Part shown: positions 1 through 11,699 of the stretch, piece by piece
Position numbering within the stretch: the stretch's first letter is position 1
Layout of the letters: the number at the start of each line of letters is the position of its first letter
NCBI GenBank assembly: GCA_022376515.1
Contig: WTXI01000158.1
Coordinates: 1 to 64,000, forward strand
DNA: 64,000 bases
Direction of reading: 5' to 3'
Origin: Lactifluus volemus
Lineage: Eukaryota > Basidiomycota > Agaricomycetes > Russulales > Russulaceae
Position numbers and translations under genes: made by a program
Notes under the pieces: generated by a model
The model's database searches: none
Told to the model about the DNA's origin: nothing
The model's input: only the letters and a program-made list of their open reading frames with translations

Positions 1-2066
1 CCGCCAACATCCCTGCTCAGGCTACCGTGACCTCGCCTGACCAGAGCCACACCATCGTGCTTCGCAGCTCGTACCAGCGCGACGACTGGCGCCGCTTGCA
101 GCTCAACGACGCCGTCGAAGACGCCCTCTCAAAGATCCTCAGGTTCGGCTTCGACATCGACCGCGTTGAGGTCGAGCCTGCTACCGCCCAAACCCTTCGC
201 GATCAGATCCTCGCTTGGGCCAAGCACATTGCCAGCGATATTCCTGGCTACACCAATTGGCAGGAGATCTACGACTTCACGTTCGACGCCCTCTATGTCG
301 CCGACGCGGTCCCTGGTAGTGATGATACTCCCATCGGCACCGAGGCAGATCTCGTCGCCGAGCTCCAAGACGTCGAGTTAGAGCGTGACTACGCCTTGCA
401 GAGCAAGGCAATCGAGAAGGAACACCTCGCTGACCACGCTCTCTCTATCGGCAAGGCGCGTACCCGCCAGGAAATCCTCGGCAACATTGCCGCCCCCTAC
501 TCCGCTGCCAATCCCATGCCCCCTGCCCTCGCCCTTCTCTTCCACAAGATCCGCTACACCTACAAGCTGCGCGAATGTCTCCTTGGTCAGGTCGGCTACT
601 ACAAGGGCTCGCTTGAGCTTGCCGCTGACATGGACGACGAACTTCGAGTACCACATGTACTTGATCCAGATGCAGCTGCGCCGCCCAGATCGCCTCCACA
701 AATTCAAGGCTCCCAAGGTGATGGCCTACTACACCACTGACGCAACCAGCCTCCTCCCCTGGAACAATCAGTTCACCTTGTCCTATGGCTATGATGAGTT
801 TGGACCACAGCAGATGCCCATCTTTGGGATCAACCATATCGAGCGCAAGCTTGTCGAAGTCCTCCGCCTTGATGCAGATGGGAAGAAGTGGAGGGGTCTT
901 TGCACTCTGTTGAACTGGGACCCACAGGATCCTGCTTTCATTGGTGAGCTCAATCGCATCAAGACTGAATTTGTGTCTGCCGAAACAGCAGGTAAACCTC
1001 CTTGCCTGCGCTCTCCTTCCCTAACTTCACCAGTCTAATCACATTCACAGCTGGCGCAGGTCTTCCGGGTGCTACCGGCCATTTCCTCGGCGGCAATCTC
1101 ACTCTCAGCGACTGCGGCTTCCACGAGCTCACCCTTCCCCGCATCATCAAGATCACGAGCTGCGACGAGACCAAGCGGAAGGCATTCTACACGCTCTTTC
1201 TCGGCCTCACCTGGTCCAACAGGCCTCTCAGAAAGGAGGTGAACCCATTCGCCAAGGAATACCAGGCGCGCACGAAGAGATCGCTCAGGGAAGGCACCGC
1301 CATCGAGTATGATCTCGCCCACCTCAAGGATAACGATGTTAAGGACCCCAGGATCGCCGCCGACCGCCCTGCCCTCCTCACTCTTAATCTCGTGCACTTC
1401 TATCCGCAGGTTGTCTGCCGCAAGGCCAACTTCATCCTCACCCCGGAGACGGCCGGCGCCGACTATCGCCGCAAGCTGCAACGCCTGAGCGAAGCTCAAT
1501 TGGACGAACTCTTCAGCAACATTGGTGCCTATCCCCGCGCCGCCAGCTTCGCTGACAAGGTCAACGCCGTCGTCAAGCAAGCGGTTGAAGCCGCCCTGGA
1601 CTGGCAGAACCGCGCGGTTGAAAACCACCGTCCTATCTACACCGGCACTAGCGGTCATATGCTCAGTTATTCTCGTATCTTCCTCAGCAACATCGATCCG
1701 CAGGGCTGCACCAACGCCAACCACCCCACCCTCGAGCAGCTTCGCCTCACCTTGCTCGCTGCCTTGATTGGCTTCAACCGGCTCCACACGTACGACGAGT
1801 GCATGGTCGCCTCCCACGGATTGACCCACGGCGACGTCACGCTCGAATATACGGATCGTGTCGGCTACCGTGACATCATCAATTCCACCGACTCGTTCAT
1901 CCGCAACAAGGTTGGCAAGCCATTGCTCAGGGCGATGATCGCGATCGGCAAGCAGTTCATCGCGAACTTCGAAGAGCATCAAGCCGCTCTCAACCCTCCC
2001 CTGCCCCACCCAGGCCCTCTCGTTGCGCAATGGTTCAACGACACGACCGGCCGTGTCTTCGCGTAG
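1..2066 (+). CDS. Unrecognised spliced gene, 5' end outside window
   Basis: The reading frame is open from base 3, and the first possible start at 27 is only GTG, so the true start is probably upstream, either directly or through the CTCAG acceptor-like site at 16-20. A clear intron at 992-1050 (GTAAAC..CACAG, 59 nt) joins the frame ending VSAETA to the frame starting AGAGLPG and restores a continuous protein to the stop at 2064-2066. The frame also changes between about 590 and 650. This fits either a weak 58 nt intron at 591-648 (GTCGGC..TTCGAG, with a CTGAC branch site) or a +1/-2 indel, because the skipped stretch itself looks coding. The product is over 650 residues, mostly helical in composition, with no signal peptide or membrane segment that I can see. 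I recognise no domain. Long minus-strand frames opposite it are mirror shadows. Confidence 0.75.
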
Positions 2067-3645
2067 GCAGAGTAGAATGGCGGTGATCCAGCAGAACTTG
2101 GATGAAATATGCGATAGCTGTCTCGTTCTTGAAATTCTTCCGATGATTTTACGATTTTGTTGATTCGGTGGCGCAACCCACTTAGCTGAATGTACGAGCG
2201 GCTCAACGCCAGATTGCCACTTGAATAAATGTCCTTTATGTGACGAAATAACAAATCTTATCTGCAAATCAACTTTCTATCAAGGTTTGTCAATGGCCCA
2301 CCTGATGGAAAGTGCGTCGTCATTTCTTCCTTTGGAGATCTACGCACCGAGTTGGACAGGTGTGACACCAGACTGGTTAACACGTCCAGACGGTCCAGCC
2401 AACGCTACCCTCTGATCCAATCCTGTACCCCGGGGACCGCGTCTTTGTCATAGCTACATGTTGCAGATAAAAATGCTGATTTAAAAAAAGAAATAAAGGA
2501 CACCGGACTGGCGGCAACACTAATCTCGTAAATGTGGGACACCGTTGCATCGCGCTCAATGAGTTCTTGCTGTACTTTTCATACTTCCTCTCAATTTTCT
2601 GTAGAACTTAGGGCTTCAACATGACACAAAAATTAGAGCAGGACTCGATTATCTTCATCGATATCCCAACTCGAATCTCTGACCTGTCTCCATCCGAGGG
2701 GGGGCCCCCGTACCCGTACTCGACATGAAACGAGACTTAATTGAACGAATTCAGCTTGTGGGCCACGTCACGTCGCCTCATTTTCGATGAGCTTGCATTT
2801 TTTGAGTGGACCGGCCACTCCTCATTGGACGTTTCGCGCTTCGTGCGCTCACCAGTGACATGTTGCCCAAAGGCGAGTGAGGAATGCCTCTCCTCCCAGG
2901 TAGTCGAAGCCTGGAGGCATATGGAAAATCGTGTGAGCGAGGGTGCCTGTTAGGGTCGAAAGATTAGTGCCACGCTGCTGCGCAGTCACTAGACTGCGGA
3001 TTGGGATGATGTTGCCGCGTAGGAGGAGGTGAGGAGTCCATCCATTCGTGGCGTGTATGATATGATACGCCATCACCGTGCCGCGCGGTGTCTGAATGGT
3101 GTAGAGGGGCGTTGTGGTTGTAGGTGGTGTGATTCCGGTGCATGGTGTCTGTGTGAAGAGGTCGAGCCTGTAAGCATGTCAACAAAAAACGGTGCTATGA
3201 GCAAGGTGCGGTTATGCTTACCAGTCTGGATATCGCTTTAGGAGGTCCTGCAACGATGGACGTCATGGTACGGTATGGTTGGGCGGCACCCCCGGACAGG
3301 CGACGACGCGCGTCACCTTTTCAGGAAATTGGAACGTCTTCACCGTTCTTCAGCTGAGAAAGAAGGAAAAATTTCAAGGAAACTGAGAACCTTGGTGGCT
3401 TCGCTGCCCTTGAAGACACGGCAGTTGGCCGCTTCTTCAGGCATATCTGCTCTCCACACTTTAGGCACCTCTACGTGCTCTTCAAACGGATCTGGAGGTC
3501 GAGTTGTTTTACATCGTGTATCTGCGAATGCTCGAGTACTCCGATGTCCTCGACGGCTTCTCGCATGGCTGAAAGATGCCTGAGGGGGAAGCGAACTATA
3601 CGCTTTGCCGACTCGATTCCGAATTCTGACTTGAGTTCTACATAC
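2067..3645. other. Intergenic stretch without recognised gene
   Basis: Only short frames without recognisable domains occur here. There is a small perfect GC palindrome around 2698-2710 and scattered AT-rich runs. I see no RNA gene and no element ends before 3646. Confidence 0.6.
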
Positions 3646-3647
3646 TA

Positions 3648-3927
3648 TCATGGGGGGGGTAATGGACCACGGCGGGGGTAATGGATCACTTCAAATTCTC
3701 ATCCAATTCTTGCTCAATCACCACAAAAATTGACATATGACATCCTGTACCACATGCAAGCATATTCCATGTGTTTTCTTGGGTAGAATTGTGTTATATC
3801 GAAAAACAAAAAAAAAGGTGGTTTGTCACGCGAGTCACGCCTAATCGCTGCGGAGTCTGAACTATGGCTGGGGACAAGCGTGACTGATCCGTTACACCCG
3901 CCGTGGTTTCCACTACCCCCCCCATGA
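3648..3927. mobile_element. MITE-like element 1, TA-flanked
   Basis: The left end (from TCATGGGGGGGGTAATGG) and the reverse complement of the right end (TCATGGGGGGGGTAGTGG) form imperfect terminal inverted repeats of about 45 bp, including the shared inner block CCACGGCGGG. Both ends are bordered by TA (3646-3647 and 3928-3929), the target duplication of Tc1/mariner-type transposition. The 280 bp interior has no coding capacity, so it must be non-autonomous. The family is unknown to me. Confidence 0.7.
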
Positions 3928-3929
3928 TA

Positions 3930-4640
3930 CAGTGTTGGGGCACTCCTTGACACAGTAGATTGAGTTTTGGGTTTTGTTGTCCCCATGCCACAAACTTGGC
4001 AATTCTGAGTCAGTAGGATTATTGAGTGGTATGTAAAGCATATATCTACAAACTTTCAAGCCAATCAAAGGTGTTTAATACAACAAACGACATTGATTTG
4101 TGAAGAGAGTCCATTTGCCACGAAATTCACTCCTTGACACAGTGTGACACCCTTGTGACACCTGTTATCTACGTTCCCACACCGCTAATCAGCTGTCAAT
4201 CCAAAGTGATATGTGAGGGGATGCGAGGTCGATTGGATCGGGCTTTCACACAAATGTCACGCAACTCCCACTCATCAAGCCATCTGTTTTGTCTGATTTT
4301 TCATGACACCAATTGTTGCCCGATTTACTCATTTAGGTAGTCAAATTGTTGCCAATGTCAGCGCGCTTCATGCCTAATTTTTAGAACCACTGTAATCTAT
4401 CAGAATATCTGTACATGAGTGGTTGAAAAGTTGGTACAATCAAAAAAAAGCTAAATTTGGTGTAATGACCAGTATGCTGCCCTAACGACTTGTTCAAAAA
4501 CTTTGAGATTTTTTATATGTATAGAGTAGACATAACAGATTAACTTTTGTTAGTCAAGTTAAGTGAATGGACGAGATTTGAGAGTGATAAGGCTTACTGT
4601 GTCAAGGAGTGAAAGTGTGTCAAGGAGTGCCCCAACACTG
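3930..4640. mobile_element. MITE-like element 2, Tc1/mariner-type ends
   Basis: The two ends are perfect inverted repeats for 25 bp, beginning CAGTGTTGGGGCACTCC, and are flanked by TA (3928-3929 and 4641-4642). The CAGTG start and TA duplication are typical of Tc1/mariner elements. The 711 bp body has no transposase frame. A 16 bp motif, CACTCCTTGACACAGT, lies inside the left end (3941-3956), again at 4128-4143, and inverted at 4596-4611, with a close copy in the right end. This resembles the IR/DR transposase-binding layout of Tc1-like elements. Its left TA is also the right TA of the preceding element. Confidence 0.82.
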
Positions 4641-4655
4641 TAGTAGTCATGAAAG

Positions 4656-5061
4656 AGCGCGTCAGTATTTTGGCATTTTGGTTTCCAGGGGTTTCTACAC
4701 CCGAGAAACCCGTAAAAACCTAAAAAAAACCCAGAAAACCAGAAACTTGGAAACCTATGTCCAATTTCCCGGAAACTTGTCTGAATGACAAGTAATAGAA
4801 ACCTTGGAAACCTATGTAATTACTATGTAATAGCGGAGAGACAATCAATATAAGGGATGGTAACTACCTAATCAAGGCAAAGCCGCGTTGCGGCTAAGAC
4901 TTGGATTAGTCTTGATTAGGTAGTTACCGTCAATATTTGATTTTCTCTTCGGGGTCATGAGCTGGTTTCTGAGTTTCCAGGTTTCCAAGTTCCCGGAAAC
5001 CTGAAAACCAATGAAAACCAGTTGAAACCCGGAAACTATTTTGCCATTTTGCTGATGCGCT
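4656..5061. mobile_element. Fold-back/MITE-like element rich in GGTTTCC motifs
   Basis: The left end AGCGCGTCAG and the right end CTGATGCGCT are inverted near-copies. Similarity continues inward through TTTTGGCATTTTGG-like and GTTTCC blocks for about 40 bp. Subterminal GGTTTCC/GGAAACC repeats in both orientations fill the arms, a layout often seen in hAT-like non-autonomous elements. A strong hairpin sits in the middle. I could not find a convincing target duplication. The right end abuts the broken edge of the FAD-oxidoreductase remnant. Confidence 0.5.
4859..4928. repeat. Nested hairpin at the centre of the fold-back element
   Basis: An 18 bp perfect stem (GGTAACTACCTAATCAAG at 4859-4876 against 4911-4928) encloses a second short stem AGCCGC/GCGGCT at 4881-4895. 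It has no tRNA-like loops, so I read it as the central palindrome of the surrounding element. Confidence 0.7.
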
Positions 5062-5349
5062 AGCGAGCTTGATCACTCTTACCGACCAGTAGCACCTGAG
5101 CATATGTCTCGCGCCTCCCAAACCAAACGCGGAGATTCGAGGGACCCTTGTTCGACAGAGTACGAGTGCAAGAGACGCCAGTGACGCCCGAACCAATGAC
5201 CAGGACGTCGACATGAGAAGGTAACGTGGGAGGGGCAGGCAATATGGCTGGTGGAACTGTCCAGAATGAGATGGTGGGTTGTTGACGGGTAAGCCTGGCG
5301 AGCGTTGTACTTTTAAGGAGCGATAGTCGAGTTGGCGGAATACATCCAT
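5062..5349 (-). pseudogene. N-terminal remnant of a FAD-dependent oxidoreductase (DAO family)
   Basis: The minus strand carries SPGLPVNNP, then in a shifted frame SFWTVPP, then a Rossmann dinucleotide-binding start VDVLVIGSGVTG followed by RTL and a degraded NLRV..RRET stretch. This is the usual N-terminus of fungal glycine/D-amino-acid oxidase-like FAD enzymes, where GxGxxG binds the ADP part of FAD. A single missing base near 5275 shifts the frame, and the gene stops after about 90 residues where the fold-back element begins. No catalytic part remains, so it cannot encode an enzyme. Confidence 0.7.
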
Positions 5350-5769
5350 GAGGAGGTTGATGTGAGGGATGACCGTGACACGACAAGGAGGAGTGGGCAC
5401 TAATAGCTGCTTAAACGGCCCATTCGAGCACCCGTCGCACGCGAGCCTAGGAAGTGTACTATAGAGGTATTGTATGCTGTTCCGAACTTCGGGAGAACGA
5501 GAAGACACGATGCGGGGGGGGGGGATATTACACAAAATGTAGGATATGCCAGCCGTCTTCGGGAGTCTTGATTTGACCGTTTCGTTTCAGCTCACCCTTC
5601 ACGCGTGAGCTCGTCTTTCCCCTCGTTTCTATTCGGCATCTCTATGCGAGTGCCTGACCTAATATTGAAATCCTAAGACGACCCCACTGGCCATACCGCA
5701 GACAGACTCGCTGGCGCTAACTGAATTCTAACCATACACTAATCGGAGCTTGCATATATACATGGTCAC

Positions 5770-8700
5770 CTATTTAGAGGAACTGTGAACGTATACCATA
5801 GCCCAATTTGATCCATACACAACATTTGAGAGATCTACCTCCGTTTTATTTCTGCCAGCAACCCAGACTGTGTTAGCTTTATGAAAGTATGGTCGGTGAA
5901 TGGGAGGAATCCATAAAAGGAGTTCATTATCTTCCCCATACATCCATCCATCACTATTGATTGGGAACTTGTCCATAAGGTGATCTTTCTCAATATCTTC
6001 TGCTCTGAGCTTCCCTACATGAGTCGTATGATCTCGTAAGGCGGAGATGATAGACTGCCCATTCAGACTGGACGCACCAGAGTTGGTCGATTCCGTGAGT
6101 CCAGTAGACGAGCCCAGATCCTGTCCTGCTGTGGCATCCCACATGCGAATCGTGCAATCTCCCGAGGCAGAACCGATCCGCTGCCCGTCTGGTGAGAATA
6201 CAACACAGCTGACCCATTCAGTATGTCCAATAAACGGGCCTGCTACGGCTGCCCCTGTTGCAGAATCCCACAAGCGAACTGTGCGATCTAGCGAGGCCGA
6301 TGTGATGCACTTCTCGTCCGGCGAAAATGCAATAGACGACACCACAGTAGTGTGTCCAGTAAACGGGTCCACCACAAACTCTCCCGTTATGGCATCCCAT
6401 ACTCGAATCGTGCAGTCCTCCGAGGCCGATGCGATGCGCTTCCCGTCCCGCGAAAATGTAGTAGAGCGGATCGGGGCTGTGTGTCCAGTAAACGGGCCCA
6501 CCACAACCTCTCCAGTTATGGCATCCCATATCCGAATCGTGCAGTCGTCCGAGGCCGACGCAATGCGTTTCCCGTCTGGCGAGAATGCAACAGAGCAGAC
6601 CTTATCAGTGTGTCCAATAAACGGGCCCACTACAACCTCTCCCGTTATGACATCCCACACGCGAACTGTGCGATCTACCGAGGCCGAAGCGATGCGTTGT
6701 CCGTCCGGCGAGAATGCAACAGACAGGACCATATCGGTATGTCCAGTAAACGGGCCCGCTACAATATTCCCTGTCGCCGTATCCCACACGCGAATCGTGC
6801 GATCGAGCGAGGCCGAGGCAATCCACCGCCCTTCAGGCGAGAATGCAACACAAGTGACCCAATGGGTGTGACCAGTAAACGGACCTGCTGTGGCCTCTCC
6901 TGTTGCGGCATCCCACACACAGATTGTGCAATCTGCAGAGGCAGAGGCAATCCGTCTCCCGTCCTGTGAGAGCGCAACAGAAAAGATCGACTGGGTATGT
7001 CCAGTAAACGAACCCGCTACTTCTCCTCTTCTTGCATCCCACACACAAACCGTGTGATCGGACGAGGCCGAGGCAATGCGTTGCCCGTCCGGCGAGAGCG
7101 CAACAGAAAATATGGAACCGGTATGTCCAGTGAATGGGCCTGCCACGATCTGGCCTGTTGCGGAATCCCACACACAAATCGTGCGATCTGCCGAGGCTGA
7201 GGTGATGCGTTGCCCGTCCTGCGAGAATGCAATGGAGTAGATAGCATCGGTGTGTCCAGTAAACGGGCCTGCTACGGCCTGTCCTGTTGAGGAATCCCAC
7301 ACATGAATCATGCGATCGTCCGAGGCCGAAGCAACGTGCTTCCCATCCGGCGAGAACGCAACACACCTAACACATTTAGTGTGTCCAGTAAATGGGCCCG
7401 CTACGACATCTCCAGTTGCAGTATTCCACATCCGAATCATGCAATCTTTAGAGGCCGAGGCGATACGTTGACCATTTGGTGAGAATGTAACACAGTAGAC
7501 CTGGTCGATGTGTCCAATAAATGAGCGTCCCACGACCTCTCCAGTTACGGCATCCCAAACACGAATCGTGCGATCGCTCGAGGCCGAGGCGATGTGTTTC
7601 CCGTCTGGTGAAAATGCAACACATCTAACCCACCCCGTGTGTCCATGAAATGGGCCGGCTACAACCTCTCCTGTTGCGGCATCCCACACCCGAATCGTGC
7701 AGTCCTCCGAGCCCGACGCAATGCGTTGTCCGTCAGGCGAGAATGCGACGGAGAAGATGTCTTTGGTGTCCCCGGTAAACGGTCCCGCTACAATTTCCCC
7801 CGTCGTGGCATCCCACACCCGAATCGTGCAATCTCCCGAGGATGATGCGATGCGCTGTCCATCTGAAGAGAATACAACAGAGTTCACGCGTCCGTCGTGT
7901 GCTTCAATAGTCATTTCTAATGCTGGCCAATCAGCCAACCGTCCGCGTTTCAATGACAGTGTGTGAGGGAATAGGTGAAGGTGGTGGTTTACGATGCGGG
8001 AAGAGGATGGTGCGAAAGGAAGAGCTGATATGTATATATGCGGGAGGCTCCTTGCTATTGCCATCCCGAAATACCGCACAAACGCGAACGCATCATTCAA
8101 TAATCCCAACAGATTGTCAACCTCTGATTGGAATGATCGCTGTGATTGTACACAATAGTTACTACATGTCGAATAACATAATAAGAACTGCCTACCTTCT
8201 GCTGATTAGACTGCAACCATGTGTTCAGAGATGCCAATGCTCGTGATGCAAAACCGACACTACTCTTGATGCTAAGCACTTCCAGCCAGAAAAGAAACCT
8301 TGTCTCGAGCAGAGATCGAAGTTTTGGAAACAGGTCCTGTTCAATACCAAGACGTTCTAGATGATCGCCCCAGAAGAGGCACGCATACGATAGAGCAGGT
8401 GGAATATATTCTGAAATTCGAGATTCAAGATCTGGGAGATCCCTGTTCGCGAGATATGACGACTCCAATTTGCAAATGTTGAACTTGAGGTCATTGAGCA
8501 ATAATCCAAGACAGGAATGTGCCAGTTGACGGTGAGCCTTGCCAAGGTCAATGTGGAATATCCCACTCTTCTCATGGGCCAGGAAATCACGGAAGGAGGT
8601 GTGAAGAGGGACGATCGGGAGGGTATTGTCGGATGAAGTCACGTTACTGAGCAGTGAGCCAAGGTGCCGGAGCATTTCAACAACGCATTCGGAATCCTCG

Positions 8701-10870
8701 GGGTCGGGGTCCTCGGGGTCACCCTTGGGCGCATATCGTCGCAGAGTAGTCAAAGAGCGGATGGAAAGTGGAGCGAGAGCAGCAAAGAGCTGCCCCATAA
8801 CGGATCGAAATAGGGTCTGCGCTGCAACAGGTTTGAAGTATCCTTCCAGAACTTCTCCATATAGCTGGTCCAAAGGATCTTGCCCATCGCGACCTCGAGA
8901 GTGCCCCAACAGACGCTCTATCACTTGTTTCTTGCTAAACCCAAAGCTAGGGGGAGGATTGTTTATTAGCCCGGAAGCAACGGCTGCCCACTGAAACAAT
9001 CCTTCTGCTGCCTTTGCCAGTTTGACACCATGTCGTTCGAACAGGTTCGGAGGGAGTTCGTTCCGGAGATAAAGGCCAATATCTTGTTCCGTCTTCGCAG
9101 CCAGCTTGTGATCATCCATGTAGAGGGTGCGCACGGATAACGCGTTACAGAACACACGTTCAATACCCCTCTCCGGTCTCGAGGTGATCAAGATGCGGAA
9201 ACTTGATGGCAACTCGAAGAGATGTTCGGCAAGAAATTTGTGTAGTCCGCTTTGGCCGACTGCATCACCACTCTCATCCAACGCATCCACCACGATAAGG
9301 ATTGAATCGTCAAGCTGAACGCTCTTGACTGGTTCAAGGAGGAGCCGTTCGAAGAGTGTGCGATAGTGTCGGGTGCTACAAAGAGATGGATCATTCTTGA
9401 GTACCCTTCCGAGGGCGAGTTTGAAAGCTGGATAGCGGTTGGAGAGGTCGCGAGCAAGTGTCGTAAACAGCTGGTGAGTCTCGTCCTTGGAGCCCTCCTT
9501 GCGTAGAAATGCGAAATAAGAGCCGAGATACTTGTTCTCGAGCCTCCGAGCGACTTCATGTGCAATCGAAGACTTTCCTGTCCCGGCCTGGCCGAGGAGC
9601 ACGAGCCCACGTTGAGATTCTCGATCCTCGACCCAGTTCATGATATGGGACAAGAAGTCTTCTCGTGTTCCTGGAAGACAACGCCTGTCATCGCCAAATC
9701 GCCAGCCTCCTTTATAAGGCAATTCTCTGATTTTTGCGTCCAATTCTTCGTGCACCTCGTCAGGAAGATTACCCAACCATATTATCATTAGGACTACGCA
9801 CCAGCTTCTAGCACAGCAATCCCAGTGACGACAGCAGTACGTGCGAGGAAATTGTCTCGCAGTCGAGCGAGGTTTGTGCGATACTCATCAATTTTCGCAT
9901 CAACTTTGCTGACCACATTCTTCAAAGTCCGCTTCGCTGAAAATCAAATGTTTAAATGAATCGCCAATAAGAGAGGCAATGACGACGTACCGACTTGCAC
10001 ATTCTCCGCATACGATATGATAAATTTCGCACATTCCGAGACGCATTCCAACATCTCATCCAGGATCTTTGCCTGAGTAGATGCTGGTTCCATGTTCTTC
10101 AACACGTCCGCCTCCTTTGCAAATGCGAATGCATCCTGTATCGCATTGAGTAGTGTTTGAATGTTGTCATCACGCTGAAGCTGGAGTAGCAAAGTCTGGC
10201 GATACATGAAGACCATTGAACGTTCCATGTCCTCCGACAAGGGTTGGGAGACGCACCTCGGGAATCTTTGAGAGCAGAGTCCATGCCAACTGTGCATGGG
10301 GGAGCAACTGAAGCGCGAAACCTTGCTTAGCAGAACAAAGGATGCGCAAGATCGATGTGAGACATACTCCTGCGATTGGACCGATAGCGTCGAGTACTTG
10401 CTTGATAACATTCATGGCACCCTTCCATGCCATCATCGAATCCATGGCTTTCATTGCTTCCTCGGCACGATCGAGAGTACGTGACATCTCCACCTGGCCG
10501 TCTGGTACTGGTCCCACAGTATCGCCCCCGGTGGGAAGGTCACCAAGACGTGCACCACCTTCTTCAGCGCCATGGTTGTACAGTGCCGTTGTCGTAGGAC
10601 CTGGGGTATTGGGTGCCACATATAGAGAGTTCGTCGACACGGTGATGCTCAAGAGGAGTGTGGCCGGCTCTCGTAAGTGTCTACCATGTCCATCAGAAAT
10701 GCTGAAAACTATCTCGAGATCTAGATGTAGGACTCTCAGCGCATGAGTAACAATTCGAAGACATAGACGTACCAGGTTGGGCTTCACAGGTGATCTCCTC
10801 CCTTCCGATAAGGATGTCTGTCCGCATGGTCCTCTTCGCATAAAGCGATACTGTAATACGGGAGAGTGGT
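5770..10870 (-). CDS. NLR-type receptor: C2-like / helical domain – NACHT – 14 WD40 repeats
   Basis: Seven exons join in frame (about 10870-10773, 10669-10368, 10307-10257, 10195-9991, 9936-9802, 9745-8196, 8121-5770), giving about 1560 residues. The first exons hold a C2-like beta segment (ITVSLYAKR, LLLSITVS). Next comes the helical region typical of agaricomycete NLRs (MNVIKQVLDAIGPIAG, QRDDNIQTLL), ending in FLARTAVVTG and LPGTRED. The NACHT domain shows a Walker A GQAGTGKSS, Walker B ILIVVDALDES and sensor LITSRPE. The last exon encodes 14 WD40 repeats of about 43 residues (FSPDGxRIASAS..TIRVWD), room for two seven-bladed propellers, a degenerate fifteenth and a C-terminal cap. In fungi such NLRs are STAND ATPases that sense ligands through the repeats and can trigger incompatibility or cell death. 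The 5' start is uncertain; the 9801-9746 acceptor (GAAG) is weak but is the one that keeps frame. Confidence 0.88.
5960..7916 (-). repeat. Tandem WD40-coding repeats (about 129 bp units)
   Basis: Fourteen consecutive units of about 129 bp (43 codons; one unit is 42) encode the propeller repeats of the NLR. The units are highly alike at DNA level, for example CCAGTAAACGGGCC recurs at nearly every unit border. Several units differ mainly at exposed positions after GH(T) and around the S-x-D turn, the pattern reported for rapidly evolving HNWD-type fungal receptors. High unit identity allows recombination and copy-number change. Confidence 0.85.
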
Positions 10871-11017
10871 TGTAAACCACTGCAGGAGTCTCAGTTGGAC
10901 CTAGGAATGAAAGTACGACGGTCCTCACGATGCATCTACTCTTTCATTCCATTCCACGTGCTGCGCCACGCTCTGCCTCGATCGTGTCTGCCATGTATTC
11001 TTCCCGTTCGTCACTGT

Positions 11018-11690
11018 GACATAAAACTGTCTCTCCTTTCCCTGGAGGACTTTAAGACGAGGAAGATTGTGTGCCCTGAGGACTGACAGGAGGGACAGAT
11101 TTAGTACTTATCAAGGTAGAAATACTGAGATAGGTACCAGTGACCTCGAGCTGGAGTACGCTTGATTGTATTCCGCTGGCCTGAGCGGTGATCGCGCTAA
11201 TCACAAGGCAATCATCTGAGTAAATACTAGTATCGAAATTGAAGATGAAGTGAGTGATGTACCTGATTCGGGACTTTTCCAGTGGAGGATCCGGGCTATA
11301 GTAATGGTTAACGAGAACATCGGAATCGGGTGTGAAGGACGTTGGCATACGAATTTGGTTGTGGAAGGGCCATCGTAGACTAAGGTGAGAAGTTGAGACA
11401 AGCACTGGCGCCACTGCGCATGTTCACGCTGCTGCTGGTCCCCCGGACTTAGAGGGCGCTTCATCTTGGGGAACAAACAACAAACAACATTAAGTTGATC
11501 TGGAGGCACAAAAAACTGGCAGTCCACACATTTTCGCGGGAGTAGGCCAATTCGCTGGAGTTATGCCAGTGCACATTCTCACACCCGCACGCTTGCATAC
11601 ATCACTGGCAAGGCCGATATTCAGCTGAAGTGAAGATTCGGGGATCTCGGGGATCCTCGTGATGTCGAAGCCAAATCTCAACAAATAGCC
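11018..11690 (-). pseudogene. C2-like domain fragment upstream of the NLR
   Basis: Short minus-strand exons can be joined through GTACAT..CTCAG (about 11263 to 11217) and GTACCT..TCAG (about 11134 to 11080). They read SFTPDSDVLVNHYYSP, then DDCLVISAITAQ, SSVLQLEVTG and HTIFLVLKSS before a stop near 11018. The pattern (strand, loop, DD-L, strand, LxL strand) resembles the C2-like module at the start of this NLR family, and a similar module opens the NLR just downstream. It may be a truncated paralogue or a detached first exon set. The match is weak and by eye only. Confidence 0.35.
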
Positions 11691-11699
11691 TTAGAATGA

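Noticed and set aside
1035..2267. 410-codon minus-strand frame opposite the first gene
   Set aside because: It mirrors the spliced plus-strand gene codon for codon, and its composition looks like reverse-complement coding sequence with no domain.
4859..4928. Hairpin as a tRNA or structured ncRNA gene
   Set aside because: It lacks D- and T-loop features and is centred in an inverted-repeat element.
5960..7916. Regular 129 bp repeats as a CRISPR array or satellite
   Set aside because: The units are fully coding WD40 repeats without spacers, in a eukaryotic gene.
6047..7966. Plus-strand frames of 70-270 codons opposite the WD40 repeats
   Set aside because: They repeat every 129 bp only because the WD40 units do; they are antisense shadows.
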